A stretch of 64,000 nt of DNA from JBFXJF01 sp050175155 (GTDB lineage Bacteria; Bacillota; Bacilli; Tepidibacillales; Tepidibacillaceae): the NCBI GenBank assembly GCA_050175155.1, contig JBFXJF010000007.1:45103-109102 (forward strand), read 5' to 3'. Positions 34,039 through 41,601 of the stretch are shown here, in pieces. The notes beneath the pieces are model-generated. The model was not told the origin of the DNA. It did not search any database and saw nothing but the letters and a program-made list of their open reading frames with translations. The number at the start of each line of letters is the position of its first letter. Within the stretch, counting starts at the first letter, position 1. The position numbers and the translations under genes are program-made.

Positions 34039-34110
34039 AAATATAAATAGTCATCTAACGCTCTGCTCTTGCTGTCGCAAAGGCTTCGCTAAAGATGACT
34101 ATTTATCTTT
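34039..34110 (+). repeat. Dispersed hairpin element, copy 4
   Basis: Arms AAATATAAATAGTCATCT and AGATGACTATTTATCTTT (one mismatch) enclose the same core. A T-run follows. The same 15 bases, ACAGGTGTAATTAAA, run into both this copy and copy 3. Confidence 0.9.
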
Positions 34111-34131
34111 TTTAATGTTTTATCTACTAGC

Positions 34132-34521
34132 TTACTTATTGTAAGCTTTGTCTATAAATCTTTCATTGTTTACTATAAATCTTTCGTGGATGCCTTCACT
34201 GACTAATTCCTTTTCGTTAAAGGCTTTGATTTTAAAGGTAAGTTTTCGATTATCTATATCGATTAACTCTGCTTCAGCGTTTACTTTCATACCAATTGGA
34301 GTTGCTGCTAAATGTTTAATGTTAACAGAAGTACCAACTGTACTATATCCCTCTGGCAACAAGGACTGGACAGCATCAACTGAAGTGGACTCCATTAATG
34401 CAATTACTGAGGGAGTAGACAATACTTCCAAAAGGCCACTATTAATGTTTTTGGCTGTATCTTCATAAGTAACTTCTATTTCATTTCTAGCTTTATAACC
34501 AATTGTTAAATTATAATCCAT
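34132..34521 (-). CDS. Hotdog-fold thioesterase (FlK-like family)
   Basis: The 129-residue single hotdog domain has NSGLLEVLSTPSVIALMEST (about 27-46) and GTSVNIKHLAATPIGM (about 65-80). These carry the Thr, Glu and His positions that form the FlK-type catalytic set. FlK itself hydrolyses fluoroacetyl-CoA; most homologs have other or unknown acyl-CoA substrates. The start is ATG 34521 with GGTGG 5 nt upstream. It lies 23 bp after the pyruvate carboxylase gene on the same strand and may be co-transcribed. Confidence 0.82.
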   Translation of the reverse strand: MDYNLTIGYKARNEIEVTYEDTAKNINSGLLEVLSTPSVIALMESTSVDAVQSLLPEGYSTVGTSVNIKHLAATPIGMKVNAEAELIDIDNRKLTFKIKAFNEKELVSEGIHERFIVNNERFIDKAYNK

Positions 34522-34544
34522 GTAAACCACCTTCTGTAAATTCT

Positions 34545-37500
34545 TTAAGAAATCTGTTCTAATTCAGCAAGCAAATCGTGTGTTTCAATAATATCCCCAG
34601 AGTTAATATAAATTTCTTTAATAACCGCGTTAAAGGAAGCTTGAATTGTAGTTTCCATTTTCATAGCTTCTGTAATCATAAGGTTATCACCTTTTTTTAC
34701 TTTATCACCTTTTTTTACAAGTATTTTTAAGACTTTGCCTGGCATTGAGGCACCTATATGGGCAGGATTATTTTTCTCTGCTTTTGGAACTTTTTGAACA
34801 GTTATGTTAGCATTTTTATCAAATATAGCAACCTCTCTAGGTACCCCATTTAGTTCAAAATAAATTGTTCTAGTTCCATCGGAGTGAATTTTGCCAATTT
34901 GTGTAAGTTTAATTATTAACTTTTTCCCCTGTTCTATTTCGACGGATATTTTTTCACCTAAACCCATACCGTAGAAGAAAGTTGTTGTATCTAAAGCTGA
35001 AACCCTTCCATAATCTGCTAAATGCTCTTCAAATTCTAAAAATACTTTAGGATATAGTAAATATGATAAAACATCGTTAATACTTACTTCTCGATTTAAT
35101 TTAATTGTAAGTTCTTCTTGGGTTTTTTCAATATCTGCAGGGGGTAATAACTCTCCTGGCCTACAAGTAATAAAGTCTCTACCTTTCAAGATAACTTTTT
35201 TTAATTTTTCGGGAAAACCTCCATAAGGTTGCCCAATATAACCTTGGAAAAATTCAACAACTGAATTAGGGAAATCAAGCGTTTCTCCATTAGCGTAAAT
35301 CTCTTCTTCAGTAAGATTATTTTGCACCATATATAGTGCCATATCTCCAACTACTTTTGATGAAGGGGTAACCTTGACGATGTCACCAAACATATTATTT
35401 ACAGTGGTATACATTTCTTTTATATCTTCAAATTTATCGCTTAAACCTACTGCATAAGCTTGTTGCATTAGATTACTATATTGTCCCCCAGGCATCTCGT
35501 GTTTATATATTTCGGCACTACTAGCCACCATTTTACTTTCAAATCCTTTATAAAAACCTCGAACATCCTCCCAATAATTGCTTAAATCCTGAAGCTTAGA
35601 AAGATTGAAATCTGCTGCCCGATCTTGTCCTTCTAGTAGTGCAACTAATCCATTTAAACTTGGCTGAGAAGTCAGGCCAGACATTGAACTAATAGCTGTA
35701 TCGACAATGTCTACATTAGCCTCAATAGCTTTTAGTAGTGTGGTTTGTCCATTACCGCTAGTATCATGTGTGTGAAGGTGAATTGGTATGCCCACTTCTT
35801 CTTTTAGTGTCTTAACAAGTTTAAACGCTGCGTATGGTTTTAGAAGGCCAGCCATGTCTTTAATTCCAATTATGTTTGCTCCAGACTTTTCCAACTCCTT
35901 AGCCATACTAACATAATAATTTAAACTATATTTATCTCTTTTGGGATCTAATATATCCCCCGCATAGCAGATTGCTGCTTCTGCAATTTTTCCATTTTCC
36001 CTCACGGTATCTATTGATAGTTTCATGTTTGCAATCCAGTTCAAACTATCAAAAATACGGAAAACATCTATACCAGATTCTGCGGACTCTTTGATAAATG
36101 ATTTAATTACATTATCAGAATAATTTGTATAACCTACAGCATTTGCGCCTCTTAGTAACATCTGAAAAAGAATGTTTGGAATCTTCTCTCGCAAAATCTC
36201 CAGACGTCTCCAAGGGCATTCTTTTAGGAATCTCATGCTAGTATCAAAAGTTGCTCCACCCCACATTTCAAGAGAGAACAATTCTGGAGCTAGTTTACCA
36301 GTTGCCTCAGCAATTGAGACCATATCATTAGTTCTTAATCTTGTCGCTATTAATGACTGGTGAGCATCTCTAAAAGTTGTATCCGCAATATGAACTTTCT
36401 TTTGCTCATAAATTAATTTACAAAAACCTTCAACCCCCAGCTCATCTAAAAGTTGTCTTGTACCTTTTGGATAAGGATCGTCAATATGTGTTATAGGAAT
36501 TCTAGGGTTGATAAGTATAGGTTTTTCAGATTTAGGCAGGTTAGGGTAGCCATTTACAGAAATATCACCGATGTATGAAAGCATCTTTGTTGCTCTATCC
36601 TGACGAATTGGAAAGTTAAATAACTCAGGATGGGTATCGATGAAAGTCGTACTGTAATTTCCGGTTATAAAATCAGGGTGTTCAACAACATTTTTCAAGA
36701 ATAAAATATTTGATTTTACACCTCTAACTCTGAATTCTTTTAATGTCCTAACCATTTTAGCAGCCGCATCCTTCGATGTCTTAGCGTGGGTGGACACTTT
36801 TACGAGCAGAGAATCATAATGTGGAGTTATTATGGCACCTGCATAAGCACTGCCTGCATCAAGCCTGATTCCAAAACCTCCTGCTGATCGATAAACATTA
36901 AGTCTTCCATAGTCAGGCATGAAATTATTCTCTGGGTCCTCTGTTGTTATTCGGCATTGTATTGCATAACCATTACTAACTACATCATCTTGAGAATATA
37001 TAGCAATTTCCTCATGGTTAAGTGGGTATCCTTGAGCAATTTTCAATTGAGTTTCCACTATGTCTATACATGTGATTAACTCTGTAATAGTATGTTCCAC
37101 TTGAATTCGAGGATTTACTTCAATAAAGTAAAATTTATTATCTGCCACAAGAAACTCAACAGTTCCTGCGTTTATGTATCCTACGTTTTTCATTAATTTT
37201 AAAGCTGCATTAGTTATATTTTTGCGAAGTTCTTCTGATAGTGAGAGTGAAGGAGCAACTTCAACTACTTTTTGGTGTCTTCTTTGAATAGAACAATCTC
37301 TCTCATATAGATGGACGATGTTACCGTAATTGTCTCCTAAAATTTGAACTTCAATATGCTTAGGATTTTCAAGATATTTTTCTATATAAACGTTAGAATC
37401 TCCAAAGGCCGATTTTGCCTCAGACTTGGCCCTTTCAATTGAATCTTCTAGTTCTTCCCTGTTCCTAACAATTCGCATTCCTCGTCCACCACCACCGTGG

Positions 37501-37994
37501 GCAGCCTTTATCATAATAGGATAGCCGTGTTCTTTAACGAAAAAAAGTGCCTCTTGTAAGTGTTCTATAGGGTTTTCTGTACCCGGAATAACAGGTATTT
37601 CGCTTGATAGTGCTGTTTTACGCGCCTGAACTTTGTCACCAAATATCCTTATTTGTTCAGGTTTTGGTCCAATAAACTTAATTCCTTCGTCCTCACAGCG
37701 TCTAGCAAAATCTTCATTCTCAGAAAGAAATCCGTAACCTGGGTGGATAGCATCAACATCATTGCGTTTTGCCAATTCAATAATACCTTCAATATCAAGG
37801 TAAGCTTCTATTGGACCCTTTCCCTCACCAATTAAATATGCTTCATCTGCCTTGAAACGGTGAAGAGAAATTTCATCTTCTTCAGAATAAATTGCAACAG
37901 TTCTAATTCCTGATTCTGTACAAGCTCTAAAAATCCTAATTGCAATTTCGCCTCTGTTTGCTACAAGTACTTTTTGAAAATTTTTTATCTCCAT
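34545..37994 (-). CDS. pyc: Pyruvate carboxylase
   Basis: This is a full-length single-chain enzyme of 1149 residues. The biotin carboxylase domain (about 1-450) has AHGGGGRGMRIV and EVNPRIQVEH. The carboxyltransferase domain (about 530-830) has DTTFRDAHQSLIATR with metal His residues in HLHTHD. A pyruvate-carboxylase tetramerisation region (about 860-1040) follows, then biotinyl carrier with ITEAMKMET near 1112. It makes oxaloacetate from pyruvate and bicarbonate for anabolism. The ATG follows GAGGTGA. All expected motifs are present. Confidence 0.96.
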   Translation of the reverse strand: MEIKNFQKVLVANRGEIAIRIFRACTESGIRTVAIYSEEDEISLHRFKADEAYLIGEGKGPIEAYLDIEGIIELAKRNDVDAIHPGYGFLSENEDFARRCEDEGIKFIGPKPEQIRIFGDKVQARKTALSSEIPVIPGTENPIEHLQEALFFVKEHGYPIMIKAAHGGGGRGMRIVRNREELEDSIERAKSEAKSAFGDSNVYIEKYLENPKHIEVQILGDNYGNIVHLYERDCSIQRRHQKVVEVAPSLSLSEELRKNITNAALKLMKNVGYINAGTVEFLVADNKFYFIEVNPRIQVEHTITELITCIDIVETQLKIAQGYPLNHEEIAIYSQDDVVSNGYAIQCRITTEDPENNFMPDYGRLNVYRSAGGFGIRLDAGSAYAGAIITPHYDSLLVKVSTHAKTSKDAAAKMVRTLKEFRVRGVKSNILFLKNVVEHPDFITGNYSTTFIDTHPELFNFPIRQDRATKMLSYIGDISVNGYPNLPKSEKPILINPRIPITHIDDPYPKGTRQLLDELGVEGFCKLIYEQKKVHIADTTFRDAHQSLIATRLRTNDMVSIAEATGKLAPELFSLEMWGGATFDTSMRFLKECPWRRLEILREKIPNILFQMLLRGANAVGYTNYSDNVIKSFIKESAESGIDVFRIFDSLNWIANMKLSIDTVRENGKIAEAAICYAGDILDPKRDKYSLNYYVSMAKELEKSGANIIGIKDMAGLLKPYAAFKLVKTLKEEVGIPIHLHTHDTSGNGQTTLLKAIEANVDIVDTAISSMSGLTSQPSLNGLVALLEGQDRAADFNLSKLQDLSNYWEDVRGFYKGFESKMVASSAEIYKHEMPGGQYSNLMQQAYAVGLSDKFEDIKEMYTTVNNMFGDIVKVTPSSKVVGDMALYMVQNNLTEEEIYANGETLDFPNSVVEFFQGYIGQPYGGFPEKLKKVILKGRDFITCRPGELLPPADIEKTQEELTIKLNREVSINDVLSYLLYPKVFLEFEEHLADYGRVSALDTTTFFYGMGLGEKISVEIEQGKKLIIKLTQIGKIHSDGTRTIYFELNGVPREVAIFDKNANITVQKVPKAEKNNPAHIGASMPGKVLKILVKKGDKVKKGDNLMITEAMKMETTIQASFNAVIKEIYINSGDIIETHDLLAELEQIS

Positions 37995-38230
37995 ACTGTT
38001 TCACCTCAATCACTTTATCTATTTTTAAATAATATACCACACAATAAGATAAATTATATTTTATCTTATTTATACCTAAAAAAAAAGCATTACTTATTAC
38101 ATACGAAGGCTTTGTAGTAATAGGCAATGGCAAACAATTTATAGTATGCTATAATAAATTTAAGATTTTGACAACGGATTAAATATAGACTTATTATTTA
38201 ATTTGATTATCTAAATAGGAGGGTATAGAT

Positions 38231-39007
38231 ATGAATCAGTTATTATTAGGCAAGAATATAATCATTATGGGAGTTGCAAACAAAAGAAGTATAGCTTATT
38301 CAATTTCACAATCATTGTATAACTCAGGAGCGAAATTAATATTTACTTATCAAAACAAAAAACTCGAAAGTGATCTTATTGCTTTAACGGAAGATATGAA
38401 AGACTCATTATTATTTGAGTGTGATATCACTAAAGATGAGGATATCAAAGTTTTATTTAATAATATAAAAGAAAAAGTTGGAGTAATACACGGAGTAGTA
38501 CACTGTATAGCACATGCAAAGGTAGAGGAGTTACAAGGAAGGTATGTTAATACTTCACGGGATGGCTATTTAATGGCACAAAATATAAGTGTTTACTCAC
38601 TTGTAGCAGTTGCAAGGGAAGCAGAACCTTTAATGACAGAGGGAGGTAGCATAATTACTCTAACTTATCTAGGCGGAGAAAGGGTAGTTAAAAACTATAA
38701 TGTAATGGGTGTTGCTAAGGCGGCATTAGATAGTAGCGTTCAGTATTTAGCGAATGATTTAGGACCTAATAATATTCGTGTTAATGCTATTTCTGCAGGG
38801 CCTATTCGAACCTTATCTGCTAAAGGAATTAAAGATTTCAATTATATTTTGCGTGATATTGAAGAAAAAGCTCCATTAAGAAGAGCTACTGAAACAAGTG
38901 AAGTAGGAGATACAGCTCTTTTTCTAATAAGTAATCTTTCTCGGGGAATAACAGGTGAGGTAATTCACGTTGATAGCGGTTATCATATTTTAGGAGCAAT
39001 GCTTTAG
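38231..39007 (+). CDS. fabI: Enoyl-[acyl-carrier-protein] reductase (NADH)
   Basis: The 258-residue SDR-type protein has MGVANKRSIAYSI (about 14-26, the FabI nucleotide-binding variant), DITKDEDI, HCIAHAK, and the FabI active-site spacing with LTYLGGERVVKNYNVMGVAKAAL (Tyr-x6-Lys, about 147-169). It then has NAISAGPIRTLSAKGI. It reduces enoyl-ACP in the last step of fatty-acid elongation. It is a single gene with AGGAGGG before the ATG. No FapR-type palindrome was noticed upstream. Confidence 0.92.
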   Translation: MNQLLLGKNIIIMGVANKRSIAYSISQSLYNSGAKLIFTYQNKKLESDLIALTEDMKDSLLFECDITKDEDIKVLFNNIKEKVGVIHGVVHCIAHAKVEELQGRYVNTSRDGYLMAQNISVYSLVAVAREAEPLMTEGGSIITLTYLGGERVVKNYNVMGVAKAALDSSVQYLANDLGPNNIRVNAISAGPIRTLSAKGIKDFNYILRDIEEKAPLRRATETSEVGDTALFLISNLSRGITGEVIHVDSGYHILGAML

Positions 39008-39033
39008 ATTTAAAGATTTAGATGTAACTTAAG

Positions 39034-39049
39034 ATAATCTTAACATTTT
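39034..39049 (+). promoter_or_regulatory. 16-mer ATAATCTTAACATTTT upstream of the response-regulator gene
   Basis: It is identical to the sequence at 25261-25276 and lies about 75 bp before the response-regulator start. It probably reflects autoregulation of the two-component system, but this is not tested. Confidence 0.45.
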
Positions 39050-39121
39050 TGAGAAAACTCCTTAAACCTTTACGTCTATAATTAAATTATAAATTGGAAT
39101 AGATTAGGTGAGGTGGATCAT

Positions 39122-39826
39122 ATGCAAAAGAAAATATTAGTTGTAGATGATGAGATTAAGATACGTGATATGATTAGGCCGTATTTAAATAATGAAGGGT
39201 TTGAAGTTTTTGAAGCTGGAAATGGGTATGATGCATTAGAGAAATTAAAAATTAGTGATATAGATTTAGTTATATTAGATTTAATGATGCCTGGAATGGA
39301 TGGGTATCAGACATTAAGGGAAATCAGGGCAAAGAATAAGAACATGCCTGTTATTATGTTAACTGCAAAGGCTGAAGAGATAGACAAGCTATTGGGACTA
39401 GAGTTGGGGGCAGATGATTATATTACAAAACCCTTTAGCTTAAGGGAATTATCTGCAAGAATTAAAACTGTTCTAAGGAGAACATCATACGAGGCAGATG
39501 AGATAATTGATGATGACTTAGAAGTTATAATTAGAGGTAATATTAAGATATTACCCTCAGAGTACGAAGCATTTACAAATGATAAAAAAGTAAATTTAAC
39601 ACCTACGGAGTTTAAAATTTTGTTGGCCCTTGCTAAAAAGCCAGGAAGGGTATTTAGTAGATTACAATTGATGAATATAGCTATGGGAGAGGCTTATATT
39701 AACTATGAAAGATCTATTGACACCCATGTTAGTAATTTGCGAAGGAAAATCGAAGAAGATTCAGCTAATCCAAAATATATAATCACAATTTATGGTATTG
39801 GCTATCGGTTTGGTGTGGAGGAATGA
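39122..39826 (+). CDS. OmpR/PhoB-family response regulator
   Basis: The 234-residue regulator has a receiver domain (about 1-115) with acidic pair DD at 10-11, phospho-Asp in VILDLMMPG (about 54) and conserved Lys in YITKPF (about 103). A winged-helix DNA-binding domain follows (about 135-232; LTPTEFKIL, DTHVSNLRRKIE, IYGIGYRF). The ATG at 39122 is preferred to GTG 39113, because GAGGTG would otherwise overlap the start. The gene overlaps its kinase by 4 nt. The ligand or stress is not known. Confidence 0.93.
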   Translation: MQKKILVVDDEIKIRDMIRPYLNNEGFEVFEAGNGYDALEKLKISDIDLVILDLMMPGMDGYQTLREIRAKNKNMPVIMLTAKAEEIDKLLGLELGADDYITKPFSLRELSARIKTVLRRTSYEADEIIDDDLEVIIRGNIKILPSEYEAFTNDKKVNLTPTEFKILLALAKKPGRVFSRLQLMNIAMGEAYINYERSIDTHVSNLRRKIEEDSANPKYIITIYGIGYRFGVEE

Positions 39827-41205
39827 AATTAAGGATTAAATTAATAATTGCCTTCTCAAGCATAGTTATTCTCATGGGGATATTTCAATCTGCTTTTTTT
39901 CAAAATAGAATGACGATTAATTTTGATGATTATATCCACCAAAATGAAACGCAGGAAGTTTTAATATGGAAAGAACTATTGCTACAGAACTATATTTCTT
40001 ATGGTGATTGGAGTGAAGTTAACTCTTTATTAAATTTTAATCAGCAAGAATATACTGGTACTAGAGGTCCTAAATGGGGAAATTCAGCTGTTTTTCAAAA
40101 TAAAATTGAAATTGTAGTTGCCGATGAGAACGGAATAGTAATTGCTGATACAGAACAAAAATGGACTGGCATAAAAATAGAAGACGTATTAGGCGTACAT
40201 CAAGATTTGATAGTAAATGAGGAAAAAGTTGGAGAGTTGGTTGTAGTACAAAAAAGTATTGAAGGATTAATCAGTCTAGAACAAGAATTTATGGCTTCAA
40301 TAAGAAATTCAATTATATTTGGTATGATAGTATCGGTTATTATAGCAGTTATGTTAGGTATCTTTTTTTCTAATCGAATAACAGGTCCTTTAGATAATTT
40401 AATGGCTGGGATAAGAAGGTTATCTAGTGGCGATATGACTTATAGAGTTAAGGTGGAAACGAAAGATGAATTCCATCAACTTGCAACTGCTTTTAATGAG
40501 ATGTCGTGCAAAATAGAAGAAAATGAACAGGTTCGAAAGAATCTAATGGCTGATGTAGCACATGAGTTGAGAACACCAATTTCTATTATAGGCGGAGAAT
40601 TAGAGTCAATCTTGGAGGGTGTAACGGAGCCAAACCAAGAAGTATTAGTTAAATTAAGTGACGAAGTATACAGATTAAATAGGTTAATTAATGATTTACA
40701 GCAAATAAGTTTAGCCGAGGCAGGAAGGCTACCTCTAAATAAAAAGGAGACGAATTTATATTCTTTAGTACAACGTGTAATTAGTAATTTTGAATGGGCA
40801 AAAGAAGATAAAAACATTAATATACTACTTGAGGGTTCAGAGGATGTTGTAAGCTTTATTGATTCCGACCGTATTACTCAGGTAATAATAAATTTGGTAG
40901 GGAATGCCCTTCATCATACTTCAAATGATGGCAAAATTATAATTAAAGTAGAACAGAGTGAAGGAAAAGAAGTAAAGCTTACCGTTGAAGATAATGGGCA
41001 AGGCATTTCTGAAGAACATTTAAAACACATCTTTGATCGTTTTTATCGAACTGATAGTGGAAGGTCGAGAGATCAAGGGGGAACTGGACTGGGATTGTCT
41101 ATAGCAAAAGGGTATATTGAAGCGCATCATGGTAAAATTATTGTAGAAAGTGAAGTTGGCAAAGGAACTAAATTTATAATTTCAATTCCTTTTTCAAATA
41201 ATTAA
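39823..41205 (+). CDS. HAMP-containing sensor histidine kinase
   Basis: This membrane kinase of 460 residues has TM1 (about 7-25), an extracytoplasmic sensor region (about 26-165), TM2 (about 168-188) and a HAMP domain (about 190-240). HisKA follows with phospho-acceptor DVAHELRTPIS (about 244-254), then HATPase (about 345-458; NLVGNALHH, DNGQGIS, GTGLGLSIAK). It forms a translationally coupled pair with the upstream regulator (ATGA overlap). BaeS/ResE-like architecture; the signal is unknown. Confidence 0.93.
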   Translation: MKLRIKLIIAFSSIVILMGIFQSAFFQNRMTINFDDYIHQNETQEVLIWKELLLQNYISYGDWSEVNSLLNFNQQEYTGTRGPKWGNSAVFQNKIEIVVADENGIVIADTEQKWTGIKIEDVLGVHQDLIVNEEKVGELVVVQKSIEGLISLEQEFMASIRNSIIFGMIVSVIIAVMLGIFFSNRITGPLDNLMAGIRRLSSGDMTYRVKVETKDEFHQLATAFNEMSCKIEENEQVRKNLMADVAHELRTPISIIGGELESILEGVTEPNQEVLVKLSDEVYRLNRLINDLQQISLAEAGRLPLNKKETNLYSLVQRVISNFEWAKEDKNINILLEGSEDVVSFIDSDRITQVIINLVGNALHHTSNDGKIIIKVEQSEGKEVKLTVEDNGQGISEEHLKHIFDRFYRTDSGRSRDQGGTGLGLSIAKGYIEAHHGKIIVESEVGKGTKFIISIPFSNN

Positions 41206-41238
41206 AATCTAGAAAAGTAAATATAATTATCGAATGTC

Positions 41239-41270
41239 TAGCTTCCTTCTAAATTTTTAGAAGGAAGCTA
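41239..41270. terminator. Hairpin after the sensor kinase gene
   Basis: TAGCTTCCTTCTAAA and TTTAGAAGGAAGCTA form a perfect 15-bp stem. No T-tract follows, so it may be a weak terminator or a stabilising 3' end. Confidence 0.6.
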
Positions 41271-41281
41271 ATTAAATACTG

Positions 41282-41333
41282 TGTACAAAAAGCGGAAATA
41301 ATAATATAATCTAATTGAGAACGATTATTGTTC
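41282..41333 (+). promoter_or_regulatory. feo promoter with Fur-like palindrome
   Basis: TGTACA (41282-41287) and TATAAT (41305-41310) are spaced 17 bp. The imperfect palindrome GAACGATTATTGTTC (41319-41333) lies around the expected transcription start. The position fits iron repression of feoAB by a Fur/DtxR-type protein; the identity of the regulator is inferred. Confidence 0.6.
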
Positions 41334-41348
41334 GCAAGGAGGGTTATT

Positions 41349-41579
41349 ATGACAAAAAAGTTGAATCAGTGTCAAAATGGTGATAGAGTTGTGGTTAAAT
41401 CTTTATCTATGAATGATGAAAAATCCAAAAGGCTTATGGACATGGGCTTACTACCAGGTACTTTTTTGGAAGTAATAAAAATCTCTCCTTTTGGGAGTTT
41501 GTTAATAATAAAATTAAGAGGCTTTAAATTAAGTTTTAGAATAATGGAAGCAGAAAATATTCTTGTAGAAATAATCTAA
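41349..41579 (+). CDS. feoA: Ferrous iron transport protein A
   Basis: This SH3-like cytoplasmic protein of 76 residues has KRLMDMGLLPGTFLEVIKISPFG (about 28-50), the FeoA hallmark. It is thought to assist FeoB in Fe2+ uptake. The start is ATG 41349 after AAGGAGGG; an in-frame TTG at 41328 would overlap the Fur-like site. feoB follows 22 bp later. Confidence 0.92.
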   Translation: MTKKLNQCQNGDRVVVKSLSMNDEKSKRLMDMGLLPGTFLEVIKISPFGSLLIIKLRGFKLSFRIMEAENILVEII

Positions 41580-41601
41580 TATAGATAGCTGAGGAAAAGT
41601 C

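Noticed and set aside
34148..34468. Plus-strand open frame opposite the hotdog thioesterase gene
   Set aside because: The minus-strand protein has family motifs and a good ribosome site; the plus frame is a shadow.
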